Positions 10,740 through 21,258 of a stretch of 64,000 nt of DNA are shown one piece after another; the stretch's first letter is position 1; each line of letters opens with the position of its first letter. The notes below the pieces were generated by a model. It ran no database searches and had not been told where the DNA came from. It saw nothing but the letters and a program-made list of their open reading frames with translations. The translations under genes were made by a program, and so were the position numbers. Source of the stretch: Nicotiana tabacum (taxonomy: Eukaryota > Streptophyta > Magnoliopsida > Solanales > Solanaceae); contig NC_134087.1 in assembly GCF_000715075.1 (NCBI RefSeq), forward strand, positions 107,919,161 through 107,983,160, written 5' to 3'.

Positions 10740-12046
10740 CCTTCCTCTGCCCAAAACATCTCCAATGGGTATATCACTTGCATCACACATCAACTCAAAC
10801 GAAAGTTTCCAATCTAGAGCAATGATAATTGGTGTAGAAACTAATCTTCTTTTCAGCTCATCAAATGCTTTCAGACAAGCATCATCAAACTTGAAGGATG
10901 TATCTTTCACAAGAATCCTGCACAAAATAGATGAAATTTTTGAAAAATCTTTAATGAAACGACGATAAAAACCTGCATGGCCCAAGAAACTACGAATGCC
11001 TCTAACTGATGTCGGTGGAGGTAATTTTTCAATTGCTTCCACATTTGCTTTATCTACCTGCAATCCATTCTTGGACACTTTGTGTCCTAGGACTATACCT
11101 TCTCTTACCATGAAATGACATTTTTCCCAATTCAGTACCAAATTTGTTTCTTCACACTTAGCAAGTACCTTGTCAAGATTCATTAAACATTCATCAAAAG
11201 AACATCCAAATATAGAAAAATCATACATAAATACTTCCACAAATTTTTCAACCATATCAGTAAAAATAGCCATCATACACCTTTGAAAAGTCGCAGGTGC
11301 ATTGCAAAGACCAAATGGCATTCTTTTAAATGCAAATGTCCCATAAGGACATGTAAATGTGGTTTCTCTTGGTCCTCTAGGGCTATAACAATCTGATTAT
11401 ATCCCGAGTAGCCATCCAAAAAATAGTAGTATTCTTGCCCAGCAAATCTATCAAGCATTTGGTCAATAAAGGGGAGAGGAAAATGGTCTTTCCGGGTGGC
11501 ATTATTCAATTTTCTATAATCTATGCAAATTCTCCACCTAGTAACAGTTCTAATGGGAATCAAATCATTATTTTCATTTGTCACTACAGTCATTCCTCCT
11601 TTCTTTGGAACACATTGGACTGGACGTACCCATTTGCTATCAGAGATTGGAAATACAATACCTGCATCAAGACATTTAATCACTTCTTTTCTTACCACCT
11701 CTTTCATGTTGGGATTTAGGCAGCGTTGTTGTTCTATGCTCGGCTTGTGTCCTTCCTCCACGAGAATTTTATGCATGCAAAAAGCTGGACTAATACCTCT
11801 TATGCCAGACATTGTCCACCCAATTGCTCTTTTATGCTCACGTAGTACTCTCAACAATTTTCCCTCCTGCAATTCAGACATGTTAGAAGAAATAATAACA
11901 GGTAACGTATCATAACTACCCAAATAAGCATAATGAAGGTGAGAAGGTAAAGGTTTTAGTTCCAATTTTGGAGCTTCTTCAATTGATGGCTTCGGAGGAG
12001 GACCATTTGGTCTGTTCAAAGGTTCAAAGGGATTTAAACCTTTCAT
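10740..12046 (-). pseudogene. Athila reverse transcriptase, active site mutated
   Basis: The RT domain runs from WTMSGIRGISPAFCMHKI through PVQCVPKKGG, RICIDYRKLNNATRKDHFPL, FLDGYSGYNQI and MPFGLCNAPATFQRCM to SFLGHAGFYRRFIKDFS. The catalytic box normally reads FMDDF. Here it reads FMYDF (about 11232-11222), so the first Asp is lost by GAT to TAT. A missing A at about 11365 splits the domain into two frames. An extra AT pair at 12043-12050 puts its start out of frame with the protease part. Confidence 0.9.
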
Positions 12047-13192
12047 ATATATTCACAAGATGCATTCAAAATATGCTGCATCTCTTCAACCTCATCATTA
12101 ATCTCCAAAATCTCGAACAACACGATTGCTTTCTCTAAAGAATCCTTCAAATATACAGTTGGGGCAATAATTTGCTCATCCATCTCCATGACACATATCA
12201 TAGATAATTCTTCATAATGGCGAGGAAGTTGAATTGCTTTGTATACATTAAAAACAGCTTCCTCATTGTCAACTCTCATGAACATTTTTCCTTCTCTTAC
12301 TTTAATTATAGCATCACCTGTAGCCAAGAGAGGTCTTCCCAATACAATAGGAAATTTTTTCATCGGCTTCAAAATCCAAGATAATGAAATCAGCCGGGAA
12401 AATAAATTTCCCAATTTTCAGCAGCATATCTTCAATCACCACTTCCAGGTAAGCAATGGACCTGTCTGCTAGTTGTAACATCATAGTGGTGGATTTCGGA
12501 GCTCCCAAACCCAATTTTTTGTACAAAGACAATGGAATCAAATTTATGCTCGCTCCCAAATCACAAAGTACATGGCCTACATCAACATTACCAATTCTTA
12601 CAGGGATAGTAAAACTGCCAAGATCCTTAAGCTTTTGAGGAAGCTTATTTTGGACCCTTGAAGTGCACTCCTCAGTAAGTGCAACTGTTTCAAATTCAGT
12701 CAATCTCCTTTTGTTGGCCACAATATCTTTTATGTACTTGGCATACTTTGGAATATCACGAATCGCATCTACCAACAGAATATTCAATTGAATCTGACTC
12801 AACATAGAGAGAAATTTGTTGAACATGCGATCATTATTCTTTTTCTGCAATCTTTGTGGAAAAGGTGGTGGTGGCCTTGGAACATTCACAGGCGCTGAAA
12901 TTATATCATCTTTCTTTGCTTCCTGTGTTGCTTTGGGAATCAATTCACCCTCAGGTATAGGCTTGTCTTTTCTCTTCTTTGGAACTTCTTCTAATTCCCT
13001 TCCAGTTCTAAGGGTAATTGCACTGACTTGCAGATTTTTCTCTGTATCACTTGGAAGAGCACTTGCAGGCCTAGTGTTTTGACTTGTAGCTAGATATCCC
13101 ATTTGCCTTTCCAGATTTCTAAAATCAGTTCTGAGTTGTTGATTGTCATGCAACAATTTCTTCAACAAATCATTTGTACTTTCTTCTACCTG
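12043..13192 (-). pseudogene. Athila gag-pol linker and aspartic protease
   Basis: Coding continues in the gag frame after a stop at 13193. It runs through a basic, proline-rich linker (PKKRKDKPIPEGE, VPRPPPPFPQRL) to the protease. The protease shows VGHVLCDLGASINLIPLSLY, with DLGAS as the active-site triad region, then LQLADRSI and ADFIILDFEAD. One extra A in the A-run at about 12360 shifts the frame before IVLGRPLLATGDAIIKV. Retroelement proteases work as dimers to cleave the polyprotein. Confidence 0.85.
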
Positions 13193-14380
13193 CTAGGGTG
13201 GCCTTTGAGGTTGATTAAAATTTTCTTGGGGTCTATATTGATTCTGATTTGATTGATTTCCACCCCAAGAGAAATTAGGATGATTCCTCCAATTTTCATT
13301 GTAAGGGTTCCCATATTGTGCCTGTTGGTTCATCGGACCTCTACTTTGTTGTCCCACATAATATATAGATTCAGGATTCGTGGGGCACATGTCACTCGTG
13401 TGATTGTCACCACACATTTCACAACAAATCGACATTTGTTGAACATGTTGCATTTGTTGTGTCTGGTTCATTGTCATTCTATTCATTTGATTTTCCAATT
13501 TTGCTATATCTGCTCTAATGCTGGAAAAGTCATCAAGTTCAAGTACCCCTGCTGCTTTCTATTTCATTGCTCTCCTTGGTTCTCCCTCACCTTGCCAATT
13601 ATGATCATTAGCAGTGAAGTTGTTTAGCAGAAGTTGTATTTCACTATATGGTCTCGCCATGCAACTACCTCCACAAGCTGAATCAAGATTCATCTTTGAA
13701 GTCTCATCTAATCCATCAACAAAAGTATGGCCCAATACCTCATCAGTTTGATAATGATGTGGACAGTCTCGGAGTAGTTTCTTGTATCTTTTCCAAGCTT
13801 GGCGAAGAGTCTCACCATCCCGTTGTTGAAACCCAAGAATCTGGCTTCGCAAAGACTTTGTCTTTTTAGTGGGGAAAAACTTGATTAAGAATTTCTTTGA
13901 TAAATCATCCCAAGTATGGATTGAATTAGCAGGCTCCTTCTGCAACCATTCTTTAGCTTCCCCGAACAATGAAAAAGGAAACAAGGTCAGTCTGACATAG
14001 TCCTTGGAAACATTTGGATAGTTGCAAGTATCCGTGATTTCCAAAAAATTCTGAATGTGCCTCTGCGAGTCTTCATGAAATAGACCTACATATTGCCCAG
14101 TGGACTGAATCATCTGTACCATGTATTGTTTAAGCTCAAAGTGACCAGTGATATCAGGCTTCACAATAGCCTGATTCATATTAGCAAGATTTGGCCTTGC
14201 AGCTTCTATCAGCGGACGCCCTCCATTACCTGCCATCACTCTTGGTTGTGGTTGAACTAAAATGTCCAACTCTCTTTCTGTTTTGTATCTAGCTTCCAAC
14301 TCCTTCCTCGCTCTATGAAGTGTTCTTTCAATTTCAGGATCAAGAGGGAAGAGATTGCTTGTACTTCTACTCCTCCGCAT
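13193..14380 (-). pseudogene. Athila gag
   Basis: The ATG at 14380 lies 103 bases past the primer site and opens MRRSRSTSNLFPLDPEIERT. The retrotransposon gag domain follows (FLEITDTCNYPNVSKDYVRL, LFPFSLFGEAKEWL, FFPTKKTKSLRSQI, ETLRQAWKRYKKLLRDCPHH). A CCHC knuckle (CEMCGDNHTSDMC, about 13420-13382) and an Asn/Gln-rich tail come next. A stop at about 13556 splits gag and one at 13193 precedes the protease part; both look like CAG to TAG. Gag would form the cytoplasmic particle. Confidence 0.88.
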
Positions 14381-14482
14381 TCAAGAGAAGAGCCTGCGTG
14401 ACACAAACAAAGTGGACTGAAAATTAATGCTTAAACCAATAGCTGATAAAAGATTAACTCAGTCAAGTAGCTAATTGCTAAG

Positions 14483-14500
14483 TCCCCGACAACGGCGCCA
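14483..14500 (-). other. Primer binding site of the Athila element
   Basis: On the minus strand TGGCGCCGTTGTCGGGGA follows the 5' LTR after six bases. GGCGCC-type sites of this kind are common in Athila and Tat elements (reported as tRNA-Asp-like). Confidence 0.85.
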
Positions 14501-14506
14501 AAAACT

Positions 14507-15932
14507 TGTTGCGACTAAAACACTCACGCAAGTGTACGCGATCTTCAAGTAATATAGTAATAAGTAAAGTATCGTTCCCACGAGGACTTATGATCAACTT
14601 ATCAACTGAAGCAAACTCAAACAATTATCGATTCAAGCTAATTCATCACAAAATACATAAATAACCAATTTACAATTTAACTAGTAGACAAACAATAATA
14701 CAACGCAAAGTTACTACGCCACTTATGAAGTTTTCTTTTAACAATTAATAAGAGAGATATCCCAGGGTTATGGGCTTGCTAGAGATCATGCTACGCTTTT
14801 AGCTTAAAAATAATTTATTGAATTATCTGGGTTATTGATTATAGGGTTGTTAATATCCATAAGAATCTATCGAATTCTTATGCACCTATTCGAGTTAAAT
14901 TAATACCTATATTTCTACGGCATTAATATTAACTCAAATGCATTTACAATTCCTATTTTTCAACCAAACAAGACAATTAAGTATAGTTCTATCTTAATCG
15001 CGAATCTTTCACCCGATGCCCAGGGTCCAGATCTTGTTCTATTTGATTCTATATGCAATCAAGAATTTTCTTTTTCAAGTTTAACTCAAGATTCATAAAT
15101 AATATTTTACTGTTAGCTACGCAGTAAAATAATTAACAACAGAATCAAATAAACAACCCTTAACAATAAATTCAAGATCATCAATTTAAGCTTCAAACAA
15201 CATAATCATCTAACACCCATAACCCCAGAATATTTAGGTTTTTAGCCACTCATAATTATACAAACATCAATAATATAAGTCTTAAACATAACATAAATAG
15301 ACATTAGAAGAAGGTTTAGAAAAACTTTTTTAATCCTTGCTCCAAAGTGTTGTCTCCTCTTGATTTTGATCCTCTAAGATAGATCTCCTCCTCTTTTTCT
15401 CTCTCAAAACTGGTCATCAATAATGGATGATTTACCCTTTTTAATCGTGTAGGAAGGGGTTTTGACAATTATACACTTTTAGACCGAAACAGAGTAGTTC
15501 TGCGATTTTTACACGTCCGCGACGCCCCGTGCGACGCCCCGTGCGATGCGTACATGGATTGGACAGAGGCAGAATACATTTTAATGGAGCAAAACAATGC
15601 AACGCAGAATTTTGCACGCACACGATGCCCCACGCAGTGCGGCAGTGCAATTTTTTGCGCTGCTTCATTTTTTCATTTATTTTTCTATCCCGGCTTGCTT
15701 TCCGACCCTCGAACACGATCCCAACTTGATTTATTTAGCTTTTACTCAGACTTCAAAGCCCCAAATTAATCAAATTCATCCCAAATTTAATTCTTAAGTC
15801 GGATTAGCTTCCTGCAAGGCATAAAACATGAATTTAGTACAATTCATTATCATTTAAGCTCAAACCTTTGTAAAATGCAATAATTAAAGTGTTGTTACAA
15901 CGACTAAAACACAGGTTTTTAGCCTATGATCA
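14507..15932 (-). repeat. 5' LTR of the Athila element
   Basis: The 1426-base copy matches 3522-4896. It is longer mainly through a short tandem duplication in the GC block (GCGACGCCCCGT twice, about 15528-15551) and two small segments at about 15765 and 15825 that the 3' LTR lacks. It ends GATCA at 15932, followed by the target duplication GTTTG. Confidence 0.92.
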
Positions 15933-15937
15933 GTTTG

Positions 15938-16069
15938 CCTCGGTCATTCAAATAGAAATATCATTAATCAATATAACCATAAGCTCTGATACCACTATAT
16001 TGGGAAAAAGTAAGCACAAACGATGTGCACGATAAGGTAACAATGGAATAATACCTAAGTCTAACTTTC
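15938..16069 (-). mobile_element. Copia element: leader, primer site and edge of 5' LTR
   Basis: On the minus strand TGGTATCAGAGC (15983-15994) matches the 3' end of initiator-Met tRNA, the usual copia primer. The bases to its right are the end of the LTR (TTTTTCCCAATA). Those to its left are a 45-base leader that would continue into the gag at 3521 if the Athila insertion were absent. The LTR is cut at 16070 by the T1 element. This identifies 2695-3521 and 15938-16069 as parts of one copia copy. Confidence 0.8.
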
Positions 16070-19000
16070 TATAATGACCCAGCCAATCGTTTTGAGTGTT
16101 GTAGACTTGTTTTCCCATTTACTGCTTATTATATGCTCAATTTTGGTTATGTGACTTGCCGGGGAGGTTGGATCGATTCTAGGGATGTTTTGAAATGAAT
16201 TAGGATACTTAGTCTCAAGGTTAGAAGCCTAAGTTGAAAGAGTTGACCGGATATTGACTTATGTATAAATAGCTTCGGAATGGAGTTTTGATGGTTCCAA
16301 TATCTCCGTATGGTAATTTTAAACTTAGGAGTATATCCGGATGGTGATTTGGACGTCCGTAAATGATTTTGGCTTAAATTGGCGAAAGTGAAAAAAATAG
16401 AAGTTTGGAGAGTTAAGAAGTTTGACCGAGAATTGACTTTGTTGTTACCATGCTCGGATTTTGGTTTCGGAAATTAGAATAGGTCTGTTGTATTATTTAT
16501 GACTTGTGTGTGTTTGACGTTAATCAAAGTTGGTTTAATATGTTTCAGCATTAGTTTTAGAAATTAAAAGGTCATAAGTTCATTGGGCTTGAATCGATGC
16601 GCGATTCGTGGTTTTACTATTGTTTAGTGTGATTTGACTCTTCGAGCGAGTTTGTATGATGTTTTTGGATGCTATGGTATGTTTTGTTGAGGTCCGGGGG
16701 CCCCTCGAGTGTGATTCGGGTGGAACTTGAAGACTATTCAGTTTTGCTGGTGCTGGTTTCCTTATATGCAATCCCGAGTGGAGGATCGCGATTACGAAGA
16801 GTATTTTGGGCAGCTGGGGATTTTATTCTATGTGATTGCGAGAGGAGGTCTATGATACCGGAGCTTTGTCTTTCAGTGCATCGCGAACAGAGGAAGGGGG
16901 TAGCATTCGCAAAGAAGGAAAGGAGGAGACTAGGGTTTACGCAAATTGTTATTCGCGATCGTGTAAAGAGGTTCATGATCGCGTAAAGAGGTTCGCAATC
17001 GCATAAATCTGGGAGTCTGCGAGCTACGTTCCTATGGGATTATTCGTGTTTGCGGAGATTAATTTTTGGCAGCTTTAGGATTTGTGCTTAGCGATCAAAA
17101 AGCATTTCCCGCGATCGCCAAGAAGGGAATCTGGGAAGACTCTTAAATATAAAAAATGAGGGTTAGAATTATATTTTGTAATTTGACTTTGGGAGGTTGA
17201 TTTATGCGATTCTTGGAGCGATTTTCAAGAATGTGATTGGGGTAAGTGATTCTAACTCGGATTTAGTTAATATACATGGATATATCATAATCTTTATCAT
17301 TTAATTAGTGTTTTGGGTTTGAACGATTGGGAAAAATTGTAGAAATTTCATAGGCTTTAATTTGTGGATTTGAAGGTCGAGTTGTGGTCGAAATTGAGTA
17401 ATTTGGTATGGTTGGACTCATGGTTGAATGGGTGTTCGAATTTTGCTAATTTTGTCGAATTATGAGACATATGCCCAATGACTTTTTGACTTTTGCTTTA
17501 GAACTTACCTTTATCATATATAATCGATTCCAATCACTTGTGTTAATTGTATCGAGTTGTTTGTTGCTAGATTCGAGTCATTTGGAGGCCGATTCGTAAG
17601 GCAAGGGCATGTTGGAGTATAGATTTGCACGGTTTGAGGTATGTAACACTTTTAAACTTTGTTTTGAGGGTATGAATCTATGAATTATGTGTTATGTGAT
17701 TGGTGTTGAGGTAATGAACATGCTAGGTGACGGGCGTTTGAGCATGCACCATAGGAATTGAGACTCGATCGATTCCATGGAACTATGTATTCATATAAAC
17801 TTGTTTTTATCCATGTATTCCCCATGTGTTAGAGAAATTAAGTTGTAATGCATGTTAGAAATCATGCTTAGGCTATATGCTGGTACTGTTGGGACCCATA
17901 GAGGTCATGTTGCAGTTGATTTACTTACATAAAATACAATTTATGTACCCAGTCACATCATTCATTTGCATATCTTATCTCAGTTTCTGTTGTTATAATT
18001 TGATATGTCATATCATCATTGTTTGGGCTAATTGTCATGATATTTGTGAGCCCGAGAGACTGGAAAGATTGATGACTGAGTGAGGTCAAGGGCCTGATGG
18101 TGAGGATGTTTATGGGATCGGGCTACATGCTGCAACATGCTTTATTGATTCATGCCATGATTGGCTTATTATAGCGCTTGGACAGGATCAGCCCCTCCGG
18201 AGTCTGACTTACTAGCATTGAGCATTGGTACCTACTGAGTGCGAGTGCCGAGCGATTGGGAGGAGTGTGTGACTGTGAGGAATGAGTGACTATGAGGATT
18301 GACCAACTGGGAGGACTGAGTGAATTGACACTCCAAGAGTATTCATATGTTTTTATCACTACATTGCATTACAGTTGGCATGCATAATTGACATGTAGTT
18401 ATAGAGCTGTATCATTCCTCATTTCAGTCACACTTGTCATATTTTATCTGTTTTGAGCTTAAACTGTTAAACTTGAAAGCATGTCTACATTTTTGTACTG
18501 TTAAATTTTGTATTTGGACTGTGCCTGTAATCTCAACACTACTTTCAACCCAAGGTTAGTCTTGTTACTTATTGAGTACATTGGGTTGGTTTTACTCATA
18601 CTACACTCTATACTTCGTGTGCAGATCCAGGTACTTTCGGGTACGACAGCTGCAAGCTTTTGGAGCTTTATCTATTGGATACTATCGAGGTAGCTTCCTT
18701 GGCGTCCGTAGACCTTGACTCTCATTCTTTTCTTTTACTTGTACTATTCTATCTTTCTAAATAGTGTTTTTTAGTAGTAAGACTATGTTGTCATTTAGAT
18801 GCTCATGTAGTTAGTAACACCCGGATTTTAAGGAACACTGTATTGAGTCGCGGTATTTTCTTATCACTATTTATAAGATTTTACTCTTAAACTTATTTTG
18901 TTATGTTTTCAAATTTAAAGATGCGTGGTTTATTGTGATTGTTGGCTTTCCTAGTGTTGCGATAGGCGCCATCACGACATGTGATATTTGAGTCGTGACA
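16070..19000 (+). repeat. 5' LTR of T1
   Basis: The 2.93-kb LTR starts TATAATGACCCAGCC (the TG terminus now reads TA) and ends GAGTCGTGACA. Near the end, TCACGAC (18972-18978) and GTCGTGA (18992-18998) form a perfect 7-bp inverted repeat. A cluster of CG-rich palindromic words (GCGATCGC and similar) lies at about 16785-17120. No coding motifs are seen. Confidence 0.88.
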
Positions 19001-19003
19001 AGT

Positions 19004-19016
19004 TGGTATCAGAGCC
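19004..19016 (+). other. Primer binding site of T1
   Basis: TGGTATCAGAGCC is complementary to the 3' end of initiator-Met tRNA. It lies three bases behind the LTR end. Confidence 0.92.
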
Positions 19017-19196
19017 TAGGTTATGCAGGTCTCACGAGTCATAAGCAGGTTTAGTTGAGTCTTGCAGATCAGTACGGAGATGTCTGTACTTATCTTCGAG
19101 AGGTTGCTGAACCATTAGTAAAACCTCATTTTTCCTTATTCTTGTCATACGAATTTGTTGATTCCAAAAACTAAACTTTATTCTATTCTCTCATAG

Positions 19197-20640
19197 ATGG
19201 TGAGGACGCGTGCTACCGGATCGGTCGAACGACCACCAGTACCACCAGTTAGGGCCACTAGAGGCCGGGACCGTGGTAGAGGCCGAGGTACAGCTCGTAT
19301 AGCAGTTAGAGTAGCACCTATAGACCCACCAGTTGCTCTAGCTCAAGAGCAGAGTCCAGATATGGTTGAGCCGGTGGGACCAGCTTAGACACCAGTTGTA
19401 CCCAATGTGATTCCACGCCTTTAGGAGGCTCTATCCCATATATTGACTGTTTGCACTAGCCTTGCTCAGGCGGTTTCAGTTCCGTCTGCACCAACCACTT
19501 CTCAGGACGGAAAAGGTTCTTAGACTCCCGCTGCCCGTACTCTAAAGTAGGTGATGTAGGGACTTTAGACACTGGAGGTACTACCATCCCAGCCGGTTGT
19601 AGTTGCTCAGGCCTATGTGGGTCTTATTATGAGTGATAAGGAGCAGAAGAGACTAGAGAAGTTTGGGAGGCTCAAGCCTCCAACATTAAATGGGGCTGAG
19701 TTAGAAGATTCTCAGGACTTTTTAGTTAGGTGCCAACGGATTCTTCGCACGTCGGGTATTCTGGAGACTAGTGTATTTACTACTTTTCAGCTGACGGGGG
19801 CAGCCTTCAGGTGGTGGGAGGCCTATGAGTGGAACAGGCTAACTGATGTTGCATCACTTTCATGGCATGAGTTCTCCATCTCTTCTTGGAGAAGTTTGTG
19901 CCACCGACCCGCAAGGAGGAGCTGCTTAGTTAGTTTGAGCAGCTATGCCAGGAGGGCATGTCCATGACCCAGTACGAGATGAGATTTTCAAAGTTGGCTC
20001 GTCATGTGATTTGGTTGGCTCCCACAGAGAGGGAGAGGATTAGAAAGTTCATTGATGGACTCAACTATGGATTGCATTTTGTTATGACTCGGGAGAATGC
20101 ATCAGGTTCTAGGTTCAACGAGGTGGTTGATATTGCTCGCGGCTAGAGCTAGTCTATAGTCAGGAGAGTGGGGAGAGGGAGGCCAAGAGGCCTCGTGGTT
20201 CTGGTAGTTTCAGTGGTGTTCCTTCTAGGGGGAAGTCCTACCACATTAGGGGTCATCGTTATAGGGCCTCTTAGATGGCTCGTTCGGTTCATCTTGGTGC
20301 ATCTTCTAGCCATGGTTCATACAGTGCACGTTTGGGTTACTCATCTCTCATTGTTCTCCTAGCTTAGAGTCTATCCCGTTCTCCATTGGATTAGGGTTCA
20401 TCTGTGCCAGGTCCTTGTAGCAGTTATTCTGGTACTAGGGGCCCGATTTAGTCCCCACTACCAATGTGGAGTTGCTTCGAGTGCAGGGAGTTATTTGGAG
20501 ACAGTGTCCCCACATCTTTGGAGGTCCAGTTCAGTAGAGGGGTCAGGCGGTGACTTTGCATCAGTTACTTTGCCACCCGCCCAGCCATCTTGAGGTGGGG
20601 CTCAGGCAGCTAGAGGTCGCCCTAGAGAGGGAGGCCGACT
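19197..20640 (+). pseudogene. T1 gag
   Basis: The ATG at 19197 opens MVRTRATGSVERPPVPPVRA and an Arg/Gly-rich tract. The gag core follows at 19617 (EKFGRLKPPTLNGAE, AFRWWEAYEWNR) and continues after a shift with MTQYEMRFSKLARH and FIDGLNYGLHFVMTRE. The zinc knuckle is damaged at 20472-20510 (SCFEC is kept, but a small deletion removes the His part). Stops at 19386, 19423, 19523 and 19570 correspond in most cases to CAG codons at the same place in T2 (62131 on). The copy encodes no intact particle protein. Confidence 0.85.
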
Positions 20641-21258
20641 AAGTGGCGGTTAGGCTCGATTCTATGTTATTCCTGCCATGCCAAAGGCCATTGCTTCAGA
20701 TACAGTGATCACACGTATTGTTTCAGTGCCACTGAGATGCTTCCACATTATTTGACCCTGGTTCTACTTATTCCAATGTATCATCCTATTTTACTCATTA
20801 TTTGGATATGCCCCGTGAGTCCTTAGTTTCACCTGTTCATGTATCTACACCAGTGGGCGATACCATTATTGTGGACCGTGTGTATCGGCCGTGTGAGGTG
20901 ACCATTGGAGGGTTGGAGACTAGTGTTGATCTCTTATTACGGTTGATTTCGACATGATTTTGGGTATGAATTGGTTGTCTCCATATCATGCTATTCTGGA
21001 TTGTCACGCTAAGACCGTGACGTTGGTGATGCTGGGGTTGCCAAGCATCGAGTAGAGAGGTTCTCTAGATTATGTTCCCAGCAAAGTGATTTAATATCTG
21101 AAGTCCCAACGGATGGTTAGTAAGGGGTCTCTATCATACTTGGCTTTTGTGAGGGACGTTGGTGTTGATACACCTACTATTGATTCTGTTCCGATAGTGC
21201 GAGACTTTTCGGATATGTTTCATGCAGACCTGCCGGGCATGGCACCCGACAGGGATAT
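20641..21258 (+). pseudogene. T1 protease and start of reverse transcriptase
   Basis: FYVIPAMPKAIASDTVI leads into the protease, where FDPGSTYSNVSS carries the active-site region. Then come VDFDMILGMNWLSPYHAILD and, in another frame, RDFSDMFHADLPGMAPDRD, the start of the RT region. Several frameshifts and stops are present. The gene breaks at 21258, where the large minus-strand element entered. The next codons of the same sentence appear at 40374. Confidence 0.85.

Larger units (their letters stand above)
3522..15932 (-). mobile_element. Athila-type Ty3/gypsy retrotransposon, complete but decayed
   Basis: The ends are TGTTG...CA LTRs at 3522-4896 and 14507-15932. The target duplication GTTTG is perfect on both sides (3517-3521 and 15933-15937). 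The 12.4-kb element has a primer site TGGCGCCGTTGTCGGGGA, then gag, protease, RT, RNase H and integrase, an extra ORF behind integrase, a long noncoding stretch and a polypurine tract. The RNase H and RT sequences are Athila-like. From the first 285 bases I count roughly 13 LTR differences (about 4-5%), so the insertion is not recent. It landed just ahead of a copia gag start codon. Confidence 0.93.
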
